DNA from: CAYQMF01 sp964418595
Lineage (GTDB): Bacteria > Planctomycetota > UBA1135 > UBA2386
Direction of reading: 5' to 3'
Assembly (NCBI GenBank): GCA_964418595.1
Contig: CAYQMF010000010.1
Coordinates: forward strand, 1 to 64,000
DNA length: 64,000 nt
The notes under the pieces were generated by a model. It did not search any database. It had not been told where the DNA came from and saw nothing but the letters and a program-made list of their open reading frames with translations. Shown piece after piece: positions 26,358 to 37,000 of the stretch. The translations under genes were made by a program, and so were the position numbers. Position 1 is the stretch's first letter. Every line of letters begins with the position of its first letter.

Positions 26358-26484
26358 CGTGACGAGTTACTCCGAAACGGTTTACGGGGACTGAGAACGG
26401 GCCCCGGTGCGGGGCGCGTGGATGGGCGGTGCGAGAGGGGTCCGTTGCAATGCTTGGAGCGAGCCAGGGAGGGCTGCCTCACTC

Positions 26485-26507
26485 GCTCCGGCGGTGAACC
26501 GCCGAGC
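26485..26507 (-). terminator. Hairpin between lnt and the coiled-coil gene
   Basis: GCTCCGGCGG and CCGCCGAGC pair around a TGAA loop with one bulged base. It lies ~30 bp past the lnt stop, but no U-tract follows. Confidence 0.4.
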
Positions 26508-26538
26508 GGCGCGGATGCTAACTCCTTGGGGCAACTCG

Positions 26539-28143
26539 TCAAGCACTGGAAACGGGCAAGTTGGAGGACGTCCCCGAGCCGATCGGTCGAGTGCGTCTCC
26601 GGCGAAGTCTAGCCCACGCCAGGGCCGCGTGCGCCAGTCCGCCACCGAACGAAACGAGTGCGAGCCACGCGAGCCAGCGAGCGACCGGTGCCACCGGACC
26701 TGGGCTCTCGGGCACCTCGAGCGCAATCCGCAGGGATTCCGGACCGCCGTGCGGGACGCGCGCGACCACGCGCCCATCCCGCGCCACGGCCAGCGTCGCC
26801 CCGTCCATCGCCGCACGCACGAGCGGCACACCCGTCTCCAGCGCTCGGAACACGCTCATCGCCTCCATGTGCGCGAGTTCGGTGCCGCGGCGATACCACG
26901 CTTCGTTGCTCAGGACCGCCAGCAGGTTCGCGCCCTCCTCCACCTGAGCGGCGATGACATCGTCGAACGCGTTGTCGAAGCAGAGGAGCGCGCCGATGCG
27001 GAGCCCCGGCGCCACCGACAGAGGCGGTCGGAATGCGCCGGGTTCGAGGTGCGGCGTCGGGATGCCGAGCGCCCGACTCATGCCGGCGCGGAAGGCTTCG
27101 CTCCAGGCGCGCGGCAGCCAGCCGAGGAACGGTTGGCGCTCGCCCCCCGGCGCGAGGCGCTGCTTCTCCTGGTGGCCCAGGTACTCGCCGCGCGCTCCGA
27201 GGAGGAGCGCGATCGGTGTCCCCGCGCGTTCGTCCGACCAGGTCTGTGCCCCCACCAGCAGACGCGCGTCACGATGCAGCGCCAGGGGGCGGCGCACGGG
27301 AAGCATCGGCGACACGACCAGGCGGGGCCGTTCGCCGTCGAACGCCAGGTCTACGAAGGATGTGCTCTCCGGCCAGAGCACGAGTGCAGGCGGGTCCGCG
27401 ACTCCGACGCCGGCGACCGCGAGCGTCGGCTCGGCGAGCACGCGCCACGCGCGCGCCGTGCGCTCCGCCACGTCACGCTCGAGGATCGCGTCGGCGTCCA
27501 ACCCTGGCTGGATCGCGACGACGGTGACCGTCCGGGTCGGTCCGGCGCGTGACAGGCCGGGCAGGGCGAAGGCCGCGAGCGCGAGCCCGGCGAAACCCCA
27601 GGCGCGCGGTCGACGCGGCGCCGCCGCCGCGGTCGCGAGGCCGGCGCCCAGGAGCGCGAGCAGGAAGTTGACGGCGACTTCGCCTCCCCACGACGCAGGG
27701 TGCAGCAGCGCCACGTGCGCGAAGAGCGCGTGCGCGTGCTGCGCGTGCGGGTAGGGGACATCGACCATGTGCGCGCGTAGCCACATGGACGCGGTGAGCG
27801 TGAGCGCGAACGCGAGGGCCTCCGGGACCCGCAAGCTCACCAACGCACGGGTCGCGGGCGCGAGCACGGCTGTGTAGAGGCCGCCGACCACGAACAGCGC
27901 GAGGTAGGCGGCGAACAACACATGGCCGATCGACCACGACACCGCCGCGAGGTACGCCGCGCCCACGAGATACCCGCGCACGAAGCCTCCCCGCCCGCGC
28001 AGGGCACGCGCCAGGCACGCCAGCCCGGGGACGACCAGGAACTCGGCGCCGACGAACCACGCCGGCGGCGCGGCTGCCGACAGCGCAACGGTTGCGCCGA
28101 GGGCCGCGAGCCAGGCGCGATCAGAACGCTCGGCTGTCGCCAT
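26539..28143 (-). CDS. lnt: Apolipoprotein N-acyltransferase
   Basis: 534 residues from ATG 28143, which lies 23 bp inside the 3' end of moeA. Six or so N-terminal membrane helices precede a nitrilase-fold domain. The catalytic triad is visible: Glu in LWPEST (~258), Lys in HQEKQRLAPGGE (~326) and Cys in LLCFDNAFDD (~387). A conserved late motif, RALETGVPLVRAAMDG, matches the family. Lnt adds the third acyl chain to lipoproteins in the inner membrane, which implies a lipoprotein-bearing outer membrane. It is probably cotranscribed with moeA. Confidence 0.9.
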   Translation of the reverse strand: MATAERSDRAWLAALGATVALSAAAPPAWFVGAEFLVVPGLACLARALRGRGGFVRGYLVGAAYLAAVSWSIGHVLFAAYLALFVVGGLYTAVLAPATRALVSLRVPEALAFALTLTASMWLRAHMVDVPYPHAQHAHALFAHVALLHPASWGGEVAVNFLLALLGAGLATAAAAPRRPRAWGFAGLALAAFALPGLSRAGPTRTVTVVAIQPGLDADAILERDVAERTARAWRVLAEPTLAVAGVGVADPPALVLWPESTSFVDLAFDGERPRLVVSPMLPVRRPLALHRDARLLVGAQTWSDERAGTPIALLLGARGEYLGHQEKQRLAPGGERQPFLGWLPRAWSEAFRAGMSRALGIPTPHLEPGAFRPPLSVAPGLRIGALLCFDNAFDDVIAAQVEEGANLLAVLSNEAWYRRGTELAHMEAMSVFRALETGVPLVRAAMDGATLAVARDGRVVARVPHGGPESLRIALEVPESPGPVAPVARWLAWLALVSFGGGLAHAALAWARLRRRRTRPIGSGTSSNLPVSSA

Positions 28144-29353
28144 ATGGCACGAAGTCGACAGCCCCGAGTGTCGTCGCGTCTTCCCCCGCGGGGAGGATCG
28201 CGTAACCGCGACCACGCAGGAGGCTGAACGGATCCCCGCTGGGTCGCACCACGTCGAGCACGGCGGCGAGGCGATCGGGGGCACCTTCGAGGTGCGCCGG
28301 GATCGCCTGCGCGCGCGCGTTGCGCGCCGCCGCGGCGCCCGCCAACCGGACCGCCACGCTCGGCCCGGGCGTGCCGCCCATGAGACACTCGAGCAGCGGG
28401 CGCACGAGCAGGTCGAAGACCGTGTAGCAGGAGGCCGGGTTGCCCGGCAAGCCGAACACGTAGCGTCGTGCGCCCTCGCGATCGAGGACGCCGAAGAACG
28501 TGGGCTTGCCGGGCTTCAAGCGCACGCCATGGAAGACCGCCTCGACGCCGAGATCGCGGAGCGTGCCGTGCACGAGGTCGTGCGTGCCCTTCGACACGCC
28601 ACCGACCGTCAGGACCACGTCGGCCGAGGCGAACGCGCGCGCCAGCGCAGTGCGCAGCGCGGCGGCATCGTCGCCGGCGATCCCGAGGTCGAGCACTTCG
28701 CCCCCTGCCTCGCGCACCTGCGCGGCGAGCGCGGGCCCATTGCTGTTGCGCACCTGGTGCGGCGCGGGCGACGTGCGCACCGGCACGACCTCGTCCCCCG
28801 TCGCCAGGATCGCGACGCGCGCGGGTCGGCACGTCTCGACGGGATCCATCCCGAGAACCGCGAGCGCGCCGATCTCCGCGGAGCGCAGGCGTGTGCCGCG
28901 CGCGATCAGCAGTTCGCCGACCGCGACCTCCGACCCGCGCGGCCGCACGTGCGCGCCGGCACGCACGGCGGTGTGGAGGGTCACCTCGTCGCCGGTAAAG
29001 CCGCTGGTGTCCTCGACCGCGACGACGGCGTCGGCGCCATCGGGCACCACGCCTCCGGTCATGATCCGCACGGCAGTGCCCGCACCCAGCGCTCCCGCGA
29101 ACGGGTGTCCCGCGAGGCTCGCCCCGATCACCACCAGACGCGTCCCCGCCGGGATGCCAGCCGGGCCGGCGGAGACCGCAAAACCATCCATCGCCGCGCG
29201 ATCGGTGGCCGGCCACGGTTCGGCGGCGGAGAGGTCGCGAAAGAGGCGATGACCCAGCGCTTCTGCCAGTGGCACCGAGGTCGGAGCGGGCGTCGAGCGC
29301 ACGCTTTGGAGGACGCGCTGGCGCGCGTCGACGAGAGGAATGATTTCTGGCAT
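28121..29353 (-). CDS. moeA: Molybdopterin molybdenumtransferase MoeA
   Basis: 410 residues from ATG 29353. Family motifs include ATDRAAMDGFAV near residue 50, RIMTGGVVPDGADAVVAVED (~95-115), ILATGDEVVPV (~190-200), TVGGVSKGTHD (~250) and FGLPGNPASCYTVF (~300-315). MoeA inserts molybdate into the pterin cofactor, so this organism makes molybdoenzymes. The length is normal. It is divergent from the RND adaptor gene across 99 bp. Confidence 0.95.
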   Translation of the reverse strand: MPEIIPLVDARQRVLQSVRSTPAPTSVPLAEALGHRLFRDLSAAEPWPATDRAAMDGFAVSAGPAGIPAGTRLVVIGASLAGHPFAGALGAGTAVRIMTGGVVPDGADAVVAVEDTSGFTGDEVTLHTAVRAGAHVRPRGSEVAVGELLIARGTRLRSAEIGALAVLGMDPVETCRPARVAILATGDEVVPVRTSPAPHQVRNSNGPALAAQVREAGGEVLDLGIAGDDAAALRTALARAFASADVVLTVGGVSKGTHDLVHGTLRDLGVEAVFHGVRLKPGKPTFFGVLDREGARRYVFGLPGNPASCYTVFDLLVRPLLECLMGGTPGPSVAVRLAGAAAARNARAQAIPAHLEGAPDRLAAVLDVVRPSGDPFSLLRGRGYAILPAGEDATTLGAVDFVPYGDSRAF

Positions 29354-29452
29354 GCCCGCAAGAACGGCGCCAAAGATAGGCTGACGGGCCGCGTATCACG
29401 AGCACGGCTGCAACGATGCGGCCGGCTCCGCGGCCTCCCCTGCTCGCCCCGC

Positions 29453-30697
29453 ATGCCTCGCCCTGAAGCCTCGCTCCTCCTCACGCTGACCGTCGCAGCC
29501 CTCGCCACCGGTTGCTCCGACGGCGCCGCCGCCGTCAGCACCCCGAACAAGGACAAGACCGCCGCGGCAGCGCGCCCACCGCTGGTGCGTGTCGCACCGG
29601 TCGAGGTGCGCCAGATCCGCCACGAGGTGCGCGAGACGGCGTTCCTGGAGGCGGAGCGCCGTGTGGTCCTGCAGGCCAAGGTACCCGGACGCGTGAGCCA
29701 GGTCTTCGTCGATGAGGGCAGCCGGGTCGCCTCAGGTGAGTTGCTGGCCCGTCTCGACGATCGCGAGGCCAAGACGGTCGTGGCGCAGGCGCAGGTACAA
29801 CTCGCCGACGCGAAGCTGCGGCGCGACCTGGCCAAGCTCGAGTCCGAGGCATCTGCCGGCCGCCTCGAACAGGCGAAGATCGAGAAGCAGATCGCCGCGG
29901 CCGACTGGAACCGGACGAGCGGTCTCGACCCCGCGATCGTGTCGCCCAAGGTGGTCGACGACACGAAGTTCGCGCTCGACAAGGCGGAGGAGGCCGTGCG
30001 CGTGGCCGACTTCAACCGGCGCAAGGCGGACATCGAGGTGCAGGCGGCCGACATCAAGATCCAAGAGCTGGAGACCAAGCTCGCCGAAGTCACCCTCAAG
30101 CTCGCCGAGCACACGATCCAGGCGCCGTTCGCGGGCATGGTCGTCAAGCGCCACATCACCGGCGGCGAGACGATCAGCGGCGCCTCGTCTCCCTTGTTCG
30201 AGCTGGCGGACCTCGGCAGCCTGATGGCGTGGATCAGCCGTCCGCAGCGCGAACTGGCCATGGTGCGCAACGCCAAGGCGGTGGTGTTCACCGCCGACGC
30301 GTATCCCGACAAGGAGTTCACGGCCGACATCGACCTGGTGAGCCCGGTCGTCGACCATGCGACTGGCTCGTTCCGGCTGCGCATGCGCGTACGCCCGGCG
30401 GATGCCCCACCCCTGGTGGCGGGCCTCTTCATCCGCGCCCGCATCCTCACCGAGGATCTGCGCGAAGCGCTGATGGTGCCGAAGGCTGCCGTCCTCGCCG
30501 AAGGCGACCGCTCGATCGTCTTCGTCGTGCGCGAGGACCGCGGCCACAAGGTGACGCTCGACGCGGGGCTCGAGGAGCGCGACTGGGTCGAGTGCCGCAA
30601 CCGCGGTGACGACGGCCTGCGCCCGAGCGATCACGTCGTCATCAGCGGCCACGAGGACCTGCGGGACCAGACCGTGGTCGAGGTCAGCAAGGATTGA
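29453..30697 (+). CDS. RND efflux periplasmic adaptor (HlyD/MFP family) lipoprotein
   Basis: 414 residues from ATG 29453. The signal peptide ends in LATGCSDG, a lipobox, so the mature protein is probably lipid-anchored. It has the order of an adaptor: first half-lipoyl strand (VVLQAKVPGRVSQVFVDEGS, ~70-90), alpha-helical hairpin (~105-215), second lipoyl half (ITGGETISGASSPLFELADL), beta-barrel with ATGSFRLRMRVR, and a membrane-proximal domain (LMVPKAAVL). It links the two downstream pump subunits to an outer-membrane channel, which is not encoded here. The next gene starts at TTGA overlapping its stop. Confidence 0.9.
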   Translation: MPRPEASLLLTLTVAALATGCSDGAAAVSTPNKDKTAAAARPPLVRVAPVEVRQIRHEVRETAFLEAERRVVLQAKVPGRVSQVFVDEGSRVASGELLARLDDREAKTVVAQAQVQLADAKLRRDLAKLESEASAGRLEQAKIEKQIAAADWNRTSGLDPAIVSPKVVDDTKFALDKAEEAVRVADFNRRKADIEVQAADIKIQELETKLAEVTLKLAEHTIQAPFAGMVVKRHITGGETISGASSPLFELADLGSLMAWISRPQRELAMVRNAKAVVFTADAYPDKEFTADIDLVSPVVDHATGSFRLRMRVRPADAPPLVAGLFIRARILTEDLREALMVPKAAVLAEGDRSIVFVVREDRGHKVTLDAGLEERDWVECRNRGDDGLRPSDHVVISGHEDLRDQTVVEVSKD

Positions 30698-33600
30698 GCG
30701 CCGCTACGCCGACGGAGAGCCCGCGCTCCTTCTTCGACTTCACCGCGACGCGCCCGGTCGCGATCACCATGGTGGTCGTGGCGACGGTGGTGTTCGGCCT
30801 CGTCGGGCTGCTGCGACTGCCGGTCAACCTGCTGCCCGACATCTCGTACCCCTCGGTCACCATCCGCACCCGCTACCCGGGCGCGGCCCCGCAGGACGTC
30901 GAAGAGCGGGTCAGCGAGCGGGTGCAGGAGTCGGTGTCGGTGATCCAGGGTGTGCGCCGGGTCTACTCGATCAGCCGACCCGAGGTCTCCGATGTCATCC
31001 TCGAGTTCGACTGGGGCACGCGCATGGTGTTTGCCGTGTCCGACGTGCGCGAGCGCCTCGACCGCGTCAACCTGCCGCAGGAAGCAGAGACCCCGCTGGT
31101 GCTCCGCTACGACCCGAGCCTCGACCCGATCCTGACCGTGGGCCTCACCGGTGCCGGCAGCCTCGTGGAGCTGCGGCGGATCGCGGAGGAGGAGATCGAG
31201 CGCGAACTGGGTGAACTCGATGGCGTGGCCGCCGTGAAACTGCGCGGCGGCGACGAGGAGGAGATCCGCATCGCCATCGACGAGGGGGCGCTGGCCAGTT
31301 ACCGCATCGACGTCGCCAAGGTCGGGCAGCGGCTGCGCGCCGAGAACATCAACGCCGCGGCGGGTTCGATCGACGAGGGCAACACCGAGTTCCTGGTGCG
31401 TGCCATCAACGAGTTCCAGTCGGTGCGCGAGATCGAGGACATGATCGTCGAGCGCCGCGGCGACGTGAGCATCCGCGTCCGCGACATCGCCCGGGTCCAG
31501 CGCGTGCCTCAGGACAAGCAGGTGATCAGCCGCATCGGCGGCGCGCCGTGCGTGCTGGTCGACGTGTACAAGGAGGCCGACTCGAACATCGTCGCGGTGT
31601 GCGCCGCGGTGCGCGACCGCCTGTTCGGGACCGCCGCCCAGCAGCGCTACGTGGCGGAAGGCAAGCATCTCCTGCCGCTGCCCGACGCCCGACCGGCGGG
31701 CAAGCCCGGTGCCCCGGGCGGCTTCGGCCCGGACCCGCGCACGGCGATGCTGCGCAAGAACCAGGAGATGACGGACTACCTGGGCTTCGTGCTGGCGCCG
31801 CTCGGGGTGAAGGCCGAGCCGCTGCAGGACCAGTCCGGCTTCATCTCCACCGCCGTCGACGACGTGCGTTCCGCCGCCGTGCAGGGTGGATTGATCGCCG
31901 TCGCCGTGATCTTCCTGTTCCTGCGCCGCTTCGCGGCGACCGCGATCATCGCGCTCTCGATCCCGGTGAGCCTCGTGGCGACCTTCGCGCCCATGTTCCT
32001 GTCCGGGATCACGCTCAACGTGATGTCGCTCGGCGGGCTGGCCCTGGGCGTGGGCATGCTGGTGGACAACTCGATCGTGGTCCTGGAGGCGATCAGCCGC
32101 TGCCGGGAGGAGGGCATGTCGATGCGCGAAGCGGCGGTGGTCGGCGTGCGCTCCGTCTCCGGCGCGGTGATCGCGAGCACGCTCACGACGGTCGCCGTGT
32201 TCTTCCCGATCGTGTTCGTCGAGGGGATGGCCGGCCAGCTGTTCCGGGATCAGTCGCTCGCCGTCGTGTACTCGCTCCTCGTGTCGCTGATGGTCGCGCT
32301 GTTCGTGATCCCGATGCTCGCCACGCGGGAGATGCCGAAGCGGGTGCAGGTCACCGACGCCGACGCAACCGCCGGGAGTTGGCTCGGTGCGCTGATCGCG
32401 ATCGCCGGCGTCTACACGACCGCGAGCGCGGCGTTCTTGTTGCGCGCCTTCCTCCTGTGCTGGGCCGCACTGGGTCACATCCTCCGTGTCGTCCTGTGGC
32501 CCGCGGTGCAGGGCTTCCAACTGGGGTACGGCGCTCTCGAGCGGGCCTACCGGCCCGTCCTGCGCGGCGCGCTGCGCGCGCGCGCCCTCGTCCTGCTAGC
32601 GGCCGTCGCGATGCTCGCGTATGCCGCCTTGCGGATCCCCAAGCTCGGAAGCGAGATGCTGCCCGAGGTCCATCAGGGCGAGCTGTACGTCGACGCGTTC
32701 CTGCGCCGCGACTCGACCGTCGAGCGCACCGACGCGGTGGTCAGCCCGCTCGAGGCGGCCATCGCGAGCCTCCCGGAGGTGCAGAGCACGTTCCTCGCGA
32801 GCGGAGTCGATCGCGAGGAGCTGAACGACTCCGATCAGGGCGAGCACAGCGCGCGCATCCTGGTCCGGCTGAAACCGGCCCGCGATCGGGCTCGCCAGGA
32901 GGAGAGTGTTCGCGAGTCGATCCGCGCCATCGTCCGTGCCGAGCCGCGCGTGCAGAGCTACCGCTTCGATCGACCCAGCGTTCTGTCCTTCGACGCGCCG
33001 TTCGTGGTCGAGGTCCTCGGGCGCGACCTGATCGACCTGCGCACCGCCTGCGAGGAAGTAGTGCAGGCGCTGCAGGCGGTCCCCGGCCTGCGCGACGTCC
33101 GCTCGACCCTGCAGCGCGGCAACCCGGAGGTCTCCCTGCGCCTGGACCGCGACAAGCTCGCGGCGCTGGGCCTCGACCTCGGCGCGGTCATCAAGACCCT
33201 GCAGACCAAGGTGCTCGGCGAGGTTCCCACGCGGTTCGCGGAGCTGGAGCGCAAGATCGACATGCGGGTCCGCCTCGAACAGGACGACCTCGCGACCGTG
33301 TCCCGCCTGCTCGCCATCAACGTCAACCCGCAGGGCTCGCCGTCGATCCCGCTGCAGAGCATCGCGCAGGTGCGCCGCCAGGAGGGGCCGTCCGAGATCC
33401 GGCGGCTCGGCAACATGCGGGGCGCCGAGGTGCAGGCGGCGCTGGTGGGCTTCGACGTCGGATCGACGCAGCAGCGGGTGGAGGCGACGCTGGCGGGCCT
33501 GACGCTGCCCCGCGGCATCACGGCGCGACTGGGCGGCCAGAAGGAGGACATGGACCGATCGCTGCAGAGCCTCAACACTGCGCTGCTGCTCGCGATCTTC

Positions 33601-34080
33601 CTGGTCTACATCGTCATGGCGTCCCAGTTCGAGAGCATCGTACAGCCGCTGGTGATCCTCGTCTCGCTGCCCCTCGCGCTCGTGGGCGTCGTCGTCGCAC
33701 TCGACTTCCTGGCTATCCCGGTCAGCGTGATCGTGTTGCTCGGCGGGATCGTGCTCGCCGGGATCGTGGTCAACAACGCCATCGTGCTCATCGACCACGT
33801 GAACCATCTCCGGGCGCGCGGCATGGCGAAGCTCCAGGCGATTGCAGAGGGGTCGCATACCCGGTTGCGGCCAGTGCTCATGACCACGCTCACCACGGTC
33901 GTCGGGCTGGTACCCCTGACCGGCTGGCTCGCGAACGTCCCTGGCCTCGGCGGTTCTTCCGAAGGCATCGAGCTGCGCGCGCCGATGGCGATCACGATCA
34001 TCGCAGGTCTGACCGCGTCGACGTTGCTCACGCTCATCGTGATTCCGGTGGTCTACTCCTTCTCGGATCGCCGGCCATGA
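30694..34080 (+). CDS. RND efflux transporter, pump subunit 1
   Basis: 1,128 residues from a TTG that overlaps the adaptor stop. N-terminal FTATRPVAITMVVVATVVFG and LRLPVNLLPDISYPSVTI are typical of the AcrB/MdtB class. The TM4 proton-relay region reads GMLVDNSIVVLEAI (~455), with Asp-Asn instead of Asp-Asp as in several divergent RND pumps. The late NNAIVLIDHVNHLRARGM (~1,028) is conserved. A hydrophobic stretch (AFLLRAFLLCWAALGHILRV, ~585-605), preceded by another weak helix, lies between the two halves and is not expected in a standard 12-helix pump. Substrate unknown. Confidence 0.92.
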   Translation: MSAATPTESPRSFFDFTATRPVAITMVVVATVVFGLVGLLRLPVNLLPDISYPSVTIRTRYPGAAPQDVEERVSERVQESVSVIQGVRRVYSISRPEVSDVILEFDWGTRMVFAVSDVRERLDRVNLPQEAETPLVLRYDPSLDPILTVGLTGAGSLVELRRIAEEEIERELGELDGVAAVKLRGGDEEEIRIAIDEGALASYRIDVAKVGQRLRAENINAAAGSIDEGNTEFLVRAINEFQSVREIEDMIVERRGDVSIRVRDIARVQRVPQDKQVISRIGGAPCVLVDVYKEADSNIVAVCAAVRDRLFGTAAQQRYVAEGKHLLPLPDARPAGKPGAPGGFGPDPRTAMLRKNQEMTDYLGFVLAPLGVKAEPLQDQSGFISTAVDDVRSAAVQGGLIAVAVIFLFLRRFAATAIIALSIPVSLVATFAPMFLSGITLNVMSLGGLALGVGMLVDNSIVVLEAISRCREEGMSMREAAVVGVRSVSGAVIASTLTTVAVFFPIVFVEGMAGQLFRDQSLAVVYSLLVSLMVALFVIPMLATREMPKRVQVTDADATAGSWLGALIAIAGVYTTASAAFLLRAFLLCWAALGHILRVVLWPAVQGFQLGYGALERAYRPVLRGALRARALVLLAAVAMLAYAALRIPKLGSEMLPEVHQGELYVDAFLRRDSTVERTDAVVSPLEAAIASLPEVQSTFLASGVDREELNDSDQGEHSARILVRLKPARDRARQEESVRESIRAIVRAEPRVQSYRFDRPSVLSFDAPFVVEVLGRDLIDLRTACEEVVQALQAVPGLRDVRSTLQRGNPEVSLRLDRDKLAALGLDLGAVIKTLQTKVLGEVPTRFAELERKIDMRVRLEQDDLATVSRLLAINVNPQGSPSIPLQSIAQVRRQEGPSEIRRLGNMRGAEVQAALVGFDVGSTQQRVEATLAGLTLPRGITARLGGQKEDMDRSLQSLNTALLLAIFLVYIVMASQFESIVQPLVILVSLPLALVGVVVALDFLAIPVSVIVLLGGIVLAGIVVNNAIVLIDHVNHLRARGMAKLQAIAEGSHTRLRPVLMTTLTTVVGLVPLTGWLANVPGLGGSSEGIELRAPMAITIIAGLTASTLLTLIVIPVVYSFSDRRP

Positions 34081-37000
34081 GCGCAGACGCACGCGGCGGC
34101 CTGTTCGCCCTCTTCGTCGACCGCCCGGTGCTGACGTTGATGGTCACGGCCACTTTGTTCGCCCTGGGCGCAATGTCGTTCGGGCGGCTGCCGCTGCGCT
34201 TCGCCCCCGACGGCCTGACCGAGAACCGGATCCGGCTGTTCATCCCGGTGCGCCAGGACATGTCGCCGCGCGAGGTCGAGGATCGGATCATCGAGCCCCT
34301 CGAGCAGCTCCTGCGCACGATCCCGGGGATCAAGCAGCTCGAGAGCTCGGCGAGCAGCGGCCGCGCGTCGGTCGATGTCCGGCTCGACGAGGGCATGGAT
34401 CCCACGCTGGCCGCGGCCGAAGTGCGCGACCGCGCGCAGCGCGCCAAGCTGCAGTGGCCGCCGGAGGTCGACCGCTACTTCGCGTGGAAGGAGGACGCCA
34501 GCAACATCCCGCTCGCGTTCTTCCAGATGCTCACCCCGGAGCACGACACGGAATGGGATTACCTGATCGAGGACGTGGTGCGACCGCGGCTCGAGGCCGT
34601 CGAAGGCGTCGGCCGCGTGGAGATGTGGGGCTCGCTCGCCGAGACCATCCGGATCTGGTTCGACCGCGACAAGCTCGCCGCGCACAACGTGCGCTTCTAC
34701 GAGCTGGTCGGCCGGCTCCGGCAGGACAACTTCACCGAGCCGCTCGGCGAGCTCGACAACGGCACCGAGCGGCTGCTCGTCCGGCTGGAGGGCAAGTTCC
34801 GCACGCTCGGCGAGATCGAGGACTATCCGGTGGCGACCGGGCTGCGCCTTGCCGACGTCGCCAAGATCGAGCGGGTCCCGTCCGTGCGCGACCGCCTGTC
34901 GCGTTTCAACCAGAAGTACACCTATTCCGGCATGATCCGCACCGCCGCCGGCGTGAGCCCGGTGGCGGCTAGTGCCAACCTGCGCGCGGAGATCGCCCGC
35001 CTGCGTGCGGATCCCAAGTTCGAGGCCCTCGAGTTCCGCTACCTCTTCGACCAGGGCGAGGCGATTCGCGACAGCCTCGACACGCTGCGCAGCTCGGCGT
35101 TGCAGGGTGGCGCGCTGGCGATCCTCGTCCTGTTCCTGTTCCTGCGCAACTTCCGGTTCACGATCGCCATCGCGCTGGCGATCCCGCTCGCGCTGCTCGT
35201 GGTCGGCGCGCAGATGTTCTTCGGCGGCGAATCGCTCAACCTGCTGAGCATGGCCGGCATGACGCTGGCCGTCGGCATGGTGGTCGACAACTCGGTGGTC
35301 GTGCTCGAGAACATCCGCCAGCGCCGCGACGCGGGGCGCCCGCTGCGCGAGGCCTGCATCGAGGGGGCGCGCGAGGTCGCGCTCGCGGTGACCATGGCCA
35401 CGCTCACCACGGTCGTGGTGTTCCTGCCGATGGTCTTCATGACCACGAGTCCGAAGGCCCGCGTGCTCTTCGGCAGCATCGGGATCCCGCTCTCGGTCGC
35501 ACTGCTCGCGAGCCTGGGGGTCGCGCTCCTCCTGTTGCCCTCCGGCGCCCACCACCTCGGAAAGCTGCGCGGCGGCCTGGGCCGCGAAGCCACGTCCGGC
35601 GCCCTCTCTGCCTGGTTCACCCGGGTCAGCCAGCGGGTCCTCGGCATGGCGCTTCGGCATCGGTGGATCGCGACGATCGCCGGGATCCTCGTCTGCTCGC
35701 TCATGGTCGTTCCGCAGAAGCTGCTCGATTTCGACGGCGGCAGTTTCGGCAGCATGTTCCGCAGCGGCGACGTGACCGTGAACCTCGACCTGCCGAGGGG
35801 CCTGTCGCTGCGTGCGGTCGAAGCCGAGATCAAGAGCTACGAGGACTTCCTGCTGGCGCGCAAGACCGAGTGGAGGATCGACAGCGTGTCGGCAAGCTTC
35901 AGCCGACGCAGCGCGCGCGTCGACGTGAAGTTCGACCCTGCCGTCCAGAAGAAGGAACACGCCACCTACCGCAAGCAGATCGAAACCGCGTGGCCGCGAC
36001 GCCCCGGCATCCAGGTCAAGCTGGCGCAGCGCGAGGGCAGCGACGGCGGCGGCGGCGGCGGCGAAGAGGACAGCGAGCGCAACTTCGTGGTGCGGCTGTA
36101 CGGACGCGACAGCGCGTTCCTGATGCAGCTCGCCGACGACGTGCGCGCCGATCTCGCGCAGTTGCCTTCGGTGGCGTCGGTCGAGATCCCGGCGATGGAC
36201 GACTCCGAGGAGGTGCGCCTGCAGATCGACCGCAACCGCATGCAGGACCTCCAGGTCCGGCCGGACGTGCTGTTCGGCATGGTGGCGTCGGGTCTGCAGG
36301 GCCAGCTCGTCACCAACTTCGAGGAGAAGGGGCGGGAGGTCCGGGTCGTCGCCGAGTTCGACCGCGGGCGGAACCCGACCATGCTGGACCTCAAGGAGAC
36401 CGACGTGTTCAGCGACGTGGGCACCTTCCAGCGCCTGGGGGACCTCGCGTCGGTCAGCTACGAGGCGGCGATGGGTGAGATCTCGCGGCGCGACGGTCGC
36501 ACCAGCGTGACCATCCTCGGCAAGCGGCACGAAGGCGTCGGGCCCAAGGTCTTCTCCGAAGACCTCCGCAACACGATGCGCAGATTCCCTCTGCCGCGCG
36601 GCTACACGTGGACGGAGGACAGCATCTTCCAGGAGCAGGCCGCGCAGATGGCCGAACTCGCCTCCGCCGGGTTCCTGTCGGTCACGCTCGTGTTCCTGCT
36701 CATGGGCGTGCTGTTCGAATCCGTGATCCTGCCGGGCGCGATCCTCGTCACCATCCCGTTCGCGATCCTCGGCTCGCTCTGGTCGTTGCTGCTCTTCCAC
36801 GGCTCGTACGACCCCATGGCGGTGATCGGCATCATCCTGCTCGCCGGAATCGTGGTGAACAACGGCATCGTCCTCCTCGACTGCATCACGCGCCTGCGCG
36901 CCGCCGGTCGCTCACGCCACGACGCGATCCTCGAGGGCGTCGCGCTGCGCATGCGCCCGATCCTCATGACCGCGTCCACGACCATCGTCGGGCTGCTCCC

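Noticed and set aside
30694..30699. Later start codon for RND subunit 1
   Set aside because: The TTG overlaps the adaptor stop and directly precedes the first helix; no better downstream start keeps that helix.
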